A stretch of DNA of 14,279 nucleotides from JAUPTX01 sp964550665. GTDB lineage: Bacteria > Patescibacteriota > Minisyncoccia > Phycocordibacterales > CSBR16-119. Of this stretch, positions 6,939 through 12,174 are shown in pieces. The number at the start of each line of letters is the position of its first letter. Within the stretch, counting starts at the first letter, position 1. A model generated the notes under the pieces. It worked only from the letters and a program-made list of their open reading frames with translations, was not told where the DNA came from and did no database searches. The position numbers and the translations under genes were made by a program. The stretch lies in the NCBI GenBank assembly GCA_964550665.1, contig CAZJZW010000018.1, forward strand, positions 1-14,279, written 5' to 3'.

Positions 6939-6983
6939 GGATAAAAAAAAGGGCGCCTCCTTGCGGAAGCACTTTTGTTATCC
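6939..6983 (-). terminator. Terminator of the 7022-7294 gene
   Basis: On the minus strand GGATAA pairs with TTATCC at the base. An imperfect G+C-rich upper stem (GTGCTTCC against GGAGGCGCC) closes on a GCAA tetraloop, followed by a run of eight T. It starts about 38 nt after the stop codon and ends just before the next promoter. Confidence 0.78.
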
Positions 6984-7021
6984 GTGTGATCACTTGATGT
7001 CCAGAAGAGTTACGGTTGCAA

Positions 7022-7294
7022 TTAGCCAGACAACAATAAAAAAAATAGTGCGATCAACAGTGAATTTAACCAAAAGCCTCGCTTTTGCCAAGATATTTTC
7101 TTTCTGTATGCAAATGCGACGATTACACAAAAAAGAATACAAAATAATGCATACGAATTTCTTAGTGTAAGGTGATTGCCTACGATGTAGTAGGGAATCA
7201 TCACGAAGATTAATATTGTCAATGATAATCCTGTGGTTAGACCAAGAATAATAGAGCCAATTTTTGACCAGGTAGGGTTTAGGAACTTTGACAT
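7022..7294 (-). CDS. Small hypothetical membrane protein (90 aa)
   Basis: The family is unknown. Three hydrophobic segments are visible: about 13-36 (GSIILGLTTGLSLTILIFVMI), 48-62 (YALFCILFCVIVAFA) and 75-89 (WLNSLLIALFFLLLS). A YRKK...WQKRG basic loop lies between the last two. It carries a near-consensus promoter with a 17-nt spacer, an AAAGCAC leader and its own terminator. It therefore forms a self-contained unit of the same design as its neighbour at 6432-6884, which also encodes a small membrane protein. Confidence 0.75.
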   Translation of the reverse strand: MSKFLNPTWSKIGSIILGLTTGLSLTILIFVMIPYYIVGNHLTLRNSYALFCILFCVIVAFAYRKKISWQKRGFWLNSLLIALFFLLLSG

Positions 7295-7307
7295 GGCGAG
7301 GTGCTTT
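7295..7307 (-). promoter_or_regulatory. AAAGCAC leader element of the 90-aa gene
   Basis: AAAGCACCTCGCC abuts the ATG. Its first A falls 7 nt after the -10 box, at the expected transcript start, so it would be the complete 5' UTR. Confidence 0.55.
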
Positions 7308-7313
7308 TCTTTT

Positions 7314-7342
7314 ACAATAGACTCTTATAAAACTTTTGTCAA
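7314..7342 (-). promoter_or_regulatory. Promoter of the 90-aa membrane-protein gene
   Basis: The minus strand has consensus TTGACA (7342-7337), a 17-nt spacer and TATTGT (7319-7314), inside TTTGACAAAAG at the upstream end. Confidence 0.8.
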
Positions 7343-7352
7343 AGCTTCATAA

Positions 7353-7383
7353 AAAAGATCACAAGCGTGGCTCGCGATCTTTT
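7353..7383 (-). terminator. Terminator spanning the stop of the HNH-like gene
   Basis: AAAAGATC (7353-7360) pairs with GATCTTTT (7376-7383), and an inner GCG/CGC can extend the stem. The minus strand continues into TTTTTTATG. The hairpin contains the TGA stop codon (7361-7359), so the last codons double as terminator stem. Confidence 0.65.
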
Positions 7384-7652
7384 GGTTCCCCAAGTTTTTG
7401 CAAATATTCCTCCGTAGGTTCGATGATCACTTTATATCGGGGGTCAATCCAGTATTTGTTGAGTTCTTCAGCTATTTGATGAACATTCATATATCCTGGA
7501 AAGAGTGTATGCCAAGCCTCGTGCTTTTTCAAATCAACTTTTTGAATATTACCCTTTGGTGACTTTCTTGTTCCTCCCAGAACACGTGGAAGCCTGTGGT
7601 GCTCATTCTGTTTTCTTTTTGGTCTTTCGGTGGTGCTATGGTGGGTCTCCAT
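7359..7652 (-). CDS. HNH-like small protein (97 aa)
   Basis: The protein starts METHHSTTERPKRKQ and contains HHRLPRVLGG (18-27), KGNIQKV (33-39) and KKHEAWHTLF (42-51). The order His-His, Asn, His-x3-His is that of an HNH nuclease core (H18/H19, N35, H44/H48), without the CxxC zinc knuckles many HNH enzymes have. The C-terminal part (about 55-97) is charged and holds an AEELNKYWIDPRYKV segment. Nuclease activity is an inference; a DNA- or RNA-binding role is possible. The frame stays open a further 108 codons upstream, but that part is antisense to gatB. The ATG at 7652 lies 19 nt behind a good -10 box. Confidence 0.72.
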   Translation of the reverse strand: METHHSTTERPKRKQNEHHRLPRVLGGTRKSPKGNIQKVDLKKHEAWHTLFPGYMNVHQIAEELNKYWIDPRYKVIIEPTEEYLQKLGEPKDREPRL

Positions 7653-7671
7653 TTTGAGCTCGTTTTTTAAT

Positions 7672-7699
7672 ATTCTAAAAGAAAAACCTAAAAAAGCAA
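7672..7699 (-). promoter_or_regulatory. Promoter of the HNH-like gene
   Basis: The minus strand has TTGCTT (7699-7694), a 16-nt spacer and TAGAAT (7677-7672), then 6 nt to AAACGAGCTCAAA, which abuts the ATG. The geometry (19 nt from -10 to ATG) equals that at 2442 and 7294, although the leader sequence differs. It is divergent from the gatB promoter. Confidence 0.5.
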
Positions 7700-7733
7700 A
7701 ATTCTCCCAACTCTTAATAAAAAACACTTTTTC

Positions 7734-7742
7734 TGTTAAAAT
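7734..7742 (+). promoter_or_regulatory. Extended -10 promoter of gatB
   Basis: TGTTAAAAT ends 7 nt before the gatB ATG at 7750. The 18-base string CTTTTTCTGTTAAAATAG (7727-7744) recurs exactly at 10127-10144 before the next leaderless candidate. The mRNA is predicted to start at the ATG. Confidence 0.68.
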
Positions 7743-7749
7743 AGCCTCT

Positions 7750-9159
7750 ATGGAAGATTCTAAATATAAAGTAACTATTGGACTCGAAGTCCATGCGGAA
7801 TTGAAGACTGCTTCGAAGATGTTTTGCGACTGCGTGAACAATCCCGACGAAGAACATCCAAACACAAATATCTGTCCAGTGTGTATGGCGCATCCTGGGA
7901 CTTTGCCGGTCTTGAATAAAAAGGCAATCGAAAATGTGATAAAAGTTGGTCTTGCTATCGGCGCCAACATCGCCAACTTTACAGAGTGGGATCGAAAAAA
8001 CTATTTCTATCCAGATATCCCAAAAGGTTATCAGATTTCTCAATACAAATATCCGATCGTTTCTGGCGGAGAATTGGCGGGTGTAAAAATTACTCGTATT
8101 CACTTAGAAGAAGATACAGCGAACAACAAACACACTTCTGAAGCTTCTCTAATCGATTTTAACCGAGCTGGTGTGCCTCTCATGGAACTTGTTACAGAAC
8201 CTGTGATTCACAGCGCAGAAGATGCAGGAAAATTTGGACGAGAGCTTCAGCTCCTTTTACGAACGCTTGGTGTGTCAGACGCTAATATGGAAAAAGGAGA
8301 AATGCGAGTAGAGCTTAACCTTTCTGTTTCCGATACAGACAAGTTTGGAACAAAAGTTGAAGTGAAAAATATAAACTCTTTCCGCGCAGTAGAAAAAGCA
8401 GCAAAGTTCGAAATCGAAAGACATACGAAACTTTTAGAAGAAGGACGGGGAAGTGAGATTGTTCAGGAGACTCGAGGTTGGGATGAAAACAAAGAAGTAA
8501 CTTTTTCTCAAAGAACAAAAGAAAACTCAGAAGACTACCGATATTTCCCAGAACCAGATTTACCGAAAATGCATTTACACGAAGTTTTTGATTTAGAAAA
8601 AATGCGCGGAGAGCTTCCAGAACTTCCTTGGAAACAAAGAGATAGATATCTAGCTCTCGGTATTAAATCCGAAGACGTTGAAGTTTTTCTATCAGACCCA
8701 GAGACAAGAGTATTTTTCGAAAAAGTCTCAGCTGAAATAAAAGATACAGATTTAATTAAAAAAGCTGTGAACTATATCACGACAGATATGGCGGGACTTC
8801 GAGCTACGAAAGAAAATTTCCAAATGCCAGAAGTTTCTTCATTTGTAAGCCTCATAAAAATGGTTGGCGAAAATAAAGTAAACTCTCGCGGAGCGAAAGA
8901 TATTTTAGCTATTTTATGTGAATCAGGCGGTGACCCAGAAGTTATTGCAAAAGAAAAAGGACTTCTCCAGGAATCAAACACTGATGCGATAAAAGAATTA
9001 GTTCAAAAAATAATAAACGATAATCCAAAAGTAGTCGCCGACTACAAAGCCGGAAATGAAAACCTGCTTAAATTCTTAATGGGTCAGATAATGAAAGAAA
9101 GCAAGGGAAGTGCAAACCCAGCTATTGCAACAGAGATTTTGATTGAATTATTAAAGTAA
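7750..9159 (+). CDS. gatB: Asp-tRNA(Asn)/Glu-tRNA(Gln) amidotransferase subunit B
   Basis: GatB binds mischarged Glu-tRNA(Gln) or Asp-tRNA(Asn) and activates it for amidation by GatA within GatCAB. The 469-aa protein is full length. It opens KVTIGLEVHAELKTASKMF. It has the four Cys of the structural zinc site (C26, C28, C42, C45 in FCDC...ICPVC), the family signature DRKNYFYPDIPKGYQISQ (81-98), HLEEDTA (118-124) and GVPLMELVTEP (141-151). The C-terminal third is the helical GatB/YqeY tail. The frame is open 40 codons upstream, but homology begins at 7750 and the promoter lies just before it. Neither gatA nor gatC is in the window. The hydrolase gene follows after 9 nt. Confidence 0.96.
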   Translation: MEDSKYKVTIGLEVHAELKTASKMFCDCVNNPDEEHPNTNICPVCMAHPGTLPVLNKKAIENVIKVGLAIGANIANFTEWDRKNYFYPDIPKGYQISQYKYPIVSGGELAGVKITRIHLEEDTANNKHTSEASLIDFNRAGVPLMELVTEPVIHSAEDAGKFGRELQLLLRTLGVSDANMEKGEMRVELNLSVSDTDKFGTKVEVKNINSFRAVEKAAKFEIERHTKLLEEGRGSEIVQETRGWDENKEVTFSQRTKENSEDYRYFPEPDLPKMHLHEVFDLEKMRGELPELPWKQRDRYLALGIKSEDVEVFLSDPETRVFFEKVSAEIKDTDLIKKAVNYITTDMAGLRATKENFQMPEVSSFVSLIKMVGENKVNSRGAKDILAILCESGGDPEVIAKEKGLLQESNTDAIKELVQKIINDNPKVVADYKAGNENLLKFLMGQIMKESKGSANPAIATEILIELLK

Positions 9160-9168
9160 TATTTTTTT

Positions 9169-9744
9169 ATGAAAAAAGTTTATATTGTTCACGGTTGGGA
9201 TGGGTCACCAGATGAACCTCTTTTTGTTTGGCTTGATAAAAACCTTACAGAGAAAGGTTACGAAGTAAAAAGACTTTCAATGCCAGATCCAGAAACTCCA
9301 GTGATTGAAAGTTGGATTTCGAAACTCCAAGAAGAAGTAGATCTAGATCATAATACAATTTTAGTAGGGCACAGTGTAGGCTGTCAGGCAGTGATGAGAT
9401 ATCTTGAAACTCAAGATGAAACCATGCGAATTGGCGGAATGTTGCTTCTAGCTCCGTGGATGCATTTAGATCAAACAACAATAGAAGAAGAGGGAGAAGA
9501 AGTTGTTGAGCTAGCACGACCATGGATGGAAACTCCAATAGACTTTAAAAAAGTAAAAACAATATCTCCAAAAATCACAGCTATATTTTCTGATAATGAC
9601 GATTTTGTTCCTGTCTCCGAAGAAGCTTTCTTTGCAGAAAAACTTGGGGCTAAAACAATCATGGAACACGAAAAAGGGCATTTTAGTCCTGCAGAAAATA
9701 TTTCAGAACTTCAATCTGCGCTAGATGCTATTTTAAGCTTTTAA
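9169..9744 (+). CDS. RBBP9/YdeN-type alpha/beta hydrolase
   Basis: This 191-aa protein belongs to the small serine-hydrolase family of RBBP9 and YdeN. YIVHGWDGSP (5-14) is the oxyanion-side HGxxG-like turn. VGHSVG (66-71) carries the nucleophile S69. SDNDDFVP (141-148) supplies the acid, probably D144. EHEKGHF (166-172) supplies the catalytic H171. The triad is complete and in order. The substrate is unknown. It lies 9 nt after gatB and is probably co-transcribed, with no functional link evident. Its last 17 bases overlap the convergent gene 9728-10045. Confidence 0.9.
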   Translation: MKKVYIVHGWDGSPDEPLFVWLDKNLTEKGYEVKRLSMPDPETPVIESWISKLQEEVDLDHNTILVGHSVGCQAVMRYLETQDETMRIGGMLLLAPWMHLDQTTIEEEGEEVVELARPWMETPIDFKKVKTISPKITAIFSDNDDFVPVSEEAFFAEKLGAKTIMEHEKGHFSPAENISELQSALDAILSF

Positions 9745-10045
9745 ATAAAAAATAAAAAGGGCTACATTTCTGCAACTCTTTACTTGCTAGGTTTTCTTTT
9801 TGGAAAGCTTTTTCCATGTTGTAACTTTCTTCTTCCAAAAAGATATTGATTCGTTTGTCCCAGTGTTTTCCGGATAGTCTACCACCACCCTTTATCCTTC
9901 GCCTGAACTCTTCAAGCCTGTCTAAGTCATCAATCGTAAGCATTGAGAGTGGTAAAGCTTTGACCTCACCTCGTAGCTTTTCGCATTTTTTCTCTCGGAC
10001 GGTGAGCTCTCGATCTAAACTCATTTCAGATAAACTGTGTCCCAT
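9728..10045 (-). CDS. Small charged hypothetical protein (105 aa)
   Basis: No family is recognised. Residues 5-55 are helical and highly charged (LDRELTVREKKCEKLRGEVKALP and LDRLEEFRRRIKGGGRLSGKHWDKRIN). A second helix EEESYNMEKAFQKENLASKELQ follows. The last residues (PFYFLFKSLK) are read from A+T-rich intergenic sequence and the end of the opposite hydrolase gene, so the natural C-terminus may have been lost or extended. The ATG at 10045 follows an AAAGCACAGCC leader and a 17-nt-spaced promoter, which supports a real gene. No terminator hairpin is evident. Confidence 0.65.
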   Translation of the reverse strand: MGHSLSEMSLDRELTVREKKCEKLRGEVKALPLSMLTIDDLDRLEEFRRRIKGGGRLSGKHWDKRINIFLEEESYNMEKAFQKENLASKELQKCSPFYFLFKSLK

Positions 10046-10056
10046 GGCTGTGCTTT
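10046..10056 (-). promoter_or_regulatory. AAAGCAC leader element of the 105-aa gene
   Basis: AAAGCACAGCC abuts the ATG. Its first A lies 7 nt past the -10 box, at the predicted transcript start. It is two bases shorter than the leaders at 2443-2455 and 7295-7307 but keeps AAAGCAC and the final CC. Confidence 0.55.
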
Positions 10057-10062
10057 TTTATT

Positions 10063-10091
10063 AAGTTACCACAAAGTTATGTTACGGGCAA
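10063..10091 (-). promoter_or_regulatory. Promoter of the 105-aa gene
   Basis: The minus strand has TTGCCC (10091-10086), a 17-nt spacer and TAACTT (10068-10063). The boxes are weaker than those of the other small genes, but their spacing to the leader is identical. Confidence 0.5.
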
Positions 10092-10112
10092 ATAAATAGA
10101 TATATTCTCCAC

Positions 10113-10133
10113 AGCCCCTTTTGGGGCTTTTTC
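10113..10133 (+). terminator. Small terminator hairpin upstream of the 10149 gene
   Basis: AGCCCC (10113-10118), loop TTTT and GGGGCT (10123-10128) are followed on the plus strand by TTTTTC. It would stop transcripts arriving from the gatB-hydrolase unit. Its T-run merges with the next promoter (10134-10142). Confidence 0.7.
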
Positions 10134-10142
10134 TGTTAAAAT
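10134..10142 (+). promoter_or_regulatory. Extended -10 promoter of the 10149 gene
   Basis: TGTTAAAAT ends 6 nt before the ATG at 10149. Where a -35 would be expected lies the terminator hairpin, so the promoter probably relies on the extended -10. The string is identical to that of gatB over 18 bases. Confidence 0.62.
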
Positions 10143-10148
10143 AGAGTC

Positions 10149-10583
10149 ATGAGTCCAGAAGAAAAATCGGCACGCTATTTTGATTTAAATACCAGTGAAA
10201 GACTGCTTGAAATTCAGACAGAGATTGTTGAAATTGAGAAAAAGCGTTTATTTGAAAATTTGTCACCAAATATTTCCGAAGAACTTTCAGAACGACTCAA
10301 ATTTTTAGTTTCAGAGCAGAGAATGATTTTTGAATCACGGTATAAAAATCAAAGTAAACAAAAATTTATTGAAACAGAAAATGGTGAATTGAAAGAAATC
10401 CTAAAGATTGAAATAGATGAAGAAAAAAAGATTGAAAGCGAGCTAAAAGAAATAAAAATAGCTGCAGAAAATAGGATGTGGTATGAGAAATGGTGGGGAA
10501 AGTTGCTTATAATCATTGTCGGAGCTTTCATTGTAAGTTTAATAAGTGAAAAAGCAATAGATTTCAGTGATTTAGTAAATTAA
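10149..10583 (+). CDS. Coiled-coil protein with C-terminal membrane anchor (144 aa)
   Basis: The family is unknown. Residues 15-110 are almost entirely charged helix with heptad-like runs (LLEIQTEIVEIEKKRLFENL and LKEILKIEIDEEKKIESELKEIKIAAENR), suggesting a long coiled coil. A Trp-rich border (MWYEKWWGK, 110-118) leads into one membrane helix (about 118-133) and a short acidic tail. This layout suggests a tail-anchored protein with its coiled coil in the cytoplasm. The promoter predicts a leaderless mRNA. The gene stands alone: a terminator lies before it and the gap promoter after it. Confidence 0.75.
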   Translation: MSPEEKSARYFDLNTSERLLEIQTEIVEIEKKRLFENLSPNISEELSERLKFLVSEQRMIFESRYKNQSKQKFIETENGELKEILKIEIDEEKKIESELKEIKIAAENRMWYEKWWGKLLIIIVGAFIVSLISEKAIDFSDLVN

Positions 10584-10606
10584 ATATTTATCCCGTTAGA
10601 GATTTT

Positions 10607-10634
10607 TTAACAAAGTTACTATATGGGATATAAT
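10607..10634 (+). promoter_or_regulatory. Promoter of the sugar-phosphate cluster
   Basis: TTAACA (10607-10612), a 16-nt spacer and a perfect TATAAT (10629-10634). The predicted start is near 10641, giving GAPDH a leader of about 70 nt. This is longer than at most genes here and contains the inverted repeat at 10679-10697. Confidence 0.75.
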
Positions 10635-10678
10635 TAAGCAACGAGAATAAATTATTTTAAAAATTTTAATAAGGGTGT

Positions 10679-10697
10679 GCAAATTTAAAAAATTTGC
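10679..10697 (+). repeat. Palindrome in the GAPDH leader
   Basis: GCAAATTT, AAA, AAATTTGC: a perfect 8-bp inverted repeat with a 3-base centre, 13 nt before the GAPDH ATG and downstream of the predicted start site. It could be an operator or a weak RNA hairpin. A+T richness makes chance occurrence possible. Confidence 0.45.
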
Positions 10698-10710
10698 TAT
10701 CTCTACTGGG

Positions 10711-11903
10711 ATGGATACTACTAAAAAAATTAATGTGGCAATAAATGGTTTTGGGAGAATTGGTCGCGCTTTTGTGCGAGTTGCTCTTTCTCGTCCTGAA
10801 ATAAACGTCGTTGCGGTAAACGATCTCGGTGATATCGAAAACTTAGCTTACCTTTTTAAATATGATACTGCATACGGTATTTCTCCTTTTGATGTTCACG
10901 TAAAAGACGGAAGTATTTTTATAAATGACAAACAAATAAAATATTTTTCAAGTGCAAAGCCCGAAGAACTTCCTTGGAAAGATTTAGATATTGATGTCGT
11001 TGTTGAATCGACAGGTTTTTTCACGAGTTTTGATAAAGCAAAAGCTCATTTGGATGGTGGAGCGAAACGTGTTGTTATTTCAGCTCCAGCAAAAGGCGAA
11101 TCTGTTCCAGGAATCGAAAGTGCGACGATCCTCATGGGTATCAACGAAGATAAACTCGCAACGTGTCAGATAACCTCAAATGCATCTTGTACAACAAACG
11201 CTGGAAGTCCAGTAATCGCTATTCTCGATGAAAAGCTCGGGATTGAAAAAGCTATTTTAAATACAGTTCACGCTTACACAGCTTCTCAATCTATCGTTGA
11301 CGGACCAAACAAAAAAGATTTTCGAGAAGGAAGAGCTGGTGCGCAAAACATCGTCCCAAGTTCAACTGGCGCTGCTATCGCTGTAACAAAAGCTTTACCA
11401 CAACTTGTAGGTAAATTTGATGGAGTTTCCATGCGTGTGCCAGTGGTCGCTGGATCTATCGCCGATATCACCTTTATTTCCAAAAGACCGACAACTGTCG
11501 AAGAAGTCAATAAGATACTTGAAGNNNNNNNNNNNNNNNNNNNNNNNNNNNNNNNNNNNNNNNNNNNNNNNNNNNNNNNNNNNNNNNNNNNNNNNNNNNN
11601 NNNNNNNNNNNNNNNNNNNNNNNNACCTTTATTTCCAAAAGACCGACAACTGTCGAAGAAGTCAATAAGATACTTGAAGATGCGTCAGAAGACCCACGCT
11701 GGGAAGGGATTTTCACTGCTACAAACGAGCAAATCGTCTCCTCAGATATAATCGGTGCAAAATATGCCTCTATCGCTGATCTTTTAATGACTCGCGTCGT
11801 AGATGGCAACCTTGTAAAAGTTCTCGCTTGGTATGATAATGAGATGGGGTATACACATACTCTGGTCCGACACGTTATCAAACTAGGGCAAAGTATTAAA
11901 TAA
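10711..11903 (+). CDS. gap: Glyceraldehyde-3-phosphate dehydrogenase, split by a false gap
   Basis: GAPDH oxidises glyceraldehyde-3-phosphate to 1,3-bisphosphoglycerate. The N-terminal NAD-binding part shows VAINGFGRIGR, and AVNDL carries the Asp typical of NAD rather than NADP use. Then come SNASCTTN with catalytic C160, NTVHAYT with H187 (27 residues apart, as in E. coli 149/176), and PSSTGAA. After the gap comes the C-terminal WYDNEMGYTHTLVRHVIKL. Read literally, the frame breaks at the 100 N. Removing the N run and one copy of the flanking 55-base duplicate gives 1038 nt, or 345 aa, in frame. An upstream in-frame GTG (10675) would add an atypical CKFKKFAISTG extension over a palindrome, so the ATG is preferred. 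Confidence 0.95.
11470..11524 (+). repeat. Copy 1 of the 55-base duplicate flanking the assembly gap
   Basis: These bases end directly at the N run and are identical to 11625-11679. They encode TFISKRPTTVEEVNKILE of GAPDH, a segment that occurs once in the family. Confidence 0.95.
11525..11624. other. Assembly gap of 100 N
   Basis: Exactly 100 N, the conventional placeholder for a join of unknown length. The flanks overlap, so no sequence is probably missing. Confidence 0.98.
11625..11679 (+). repeat. Copy 2 of the 55-base duplicate flanking the assembly gap
   Basis: It begins directly after the N run and is identical to 11470-11524. The GAPDH frame continues from here without a break to the stop at 11901-11903. 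Confidence 0.95.
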
Positions 11904-11906
11904 TTT

Positions 11907-12023
11907 ATGTTCACTGTCCTTTTTGTAATTTTAAAACTCTTAGGATACATCGGATTTTCTTGGTGGTGGATCCTACTGACGCTTGTACTCGATAGGTTAA
12001 TTTTAAGACCAAGAAGTAAATAA
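11907..12023 (+). CDS. Micro-protein with one membrane helix (38 aa)
   Basis: Direct reading gives ATG at 11907, three bases after the GAPDH stop, and TAA at 12021-12023. The product is a hydrophobic stretch (FTVLFVILKLLGYIGFSWWWILLTLVL, about residues 2-28) with a Trp triplet, then a basic tail (DRLILRPRSK). This would place the tail on the cytoplasmic side of a single membrane helix. No family is recognised. Tight spacing to GAPDH and to the next micro-ORF (4 bases) supports translation as part of the cluster. It is too short for composition alone to prove it. Confidence 0.6.
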   Translation: MFTVLFVILKLLGYIGFSWWWILLTLVLDRLILRPRSK

Positions 12024-12027
12024 TCTT

Positions 12028-12159
12028 ATGATTAAAGGAGCTCCTAAAAATGAAAAAGACGAAAAGGGATATATAAATCATCACGGTGATTTGACCGAAG
12101 ATGAGATTTTAGAAGCGGTTAAAAAACGAAGAGAGAAAAAGAAAGGTTTAAAAAGTTAG
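12028..12159 (+). CDS. Small basic hypothetical protein (43 aa)
   Basis: ATG at 12028 to TAG at 12157-12159. The product starts MIKGAPKNEKDEKGYINHHGDLTEDEI and ends with a lysine-rich helix (VKKRREKKKGLKS). It is hydrophilic and basic, with a His-His pair at 18-19. No family is recognised. It sits 4 bases after the previous micro-ORF and 15 before the next gene, all in one direction, so co-expression with gap is likely. Confidence 0.55.
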   Translation: MIKGAPKNEKDEKGYINHHGDLTEDEILEAVKKRREKKKGLKS

Positions 12160-12174
12160 TTTTTATATACGCTT

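Noticed and set aside
7630..7749. 40-codon upstream extension of gatB
   Set aside because: GatB homology starts at 7750, the extension overlaps the divergent HNH gene start, and the -10 box lies within it.
7653..7976. N-terminal extension of the HNH-like protein (108 more codons)
   Set aside because: The extension is antisense to the start of gatB. A promoter and an ATG at 7652 explain a 97-aa protein better.
10675..10710. GTG start of GAPDH with a 12-residue extension
   Set aside because: GAPDH proteins begin close to the KVAINGFGR strand, and the extension is encoded by a palindrome and lacks support.
11470..11679. Tandem duplication or frameshifted pseudogene of GAPDH
   Set aside because: The duplicate is an exact 55-base match broken only by a 100-N placeholder, and merging restores the frame. 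It is an assembly artefact.
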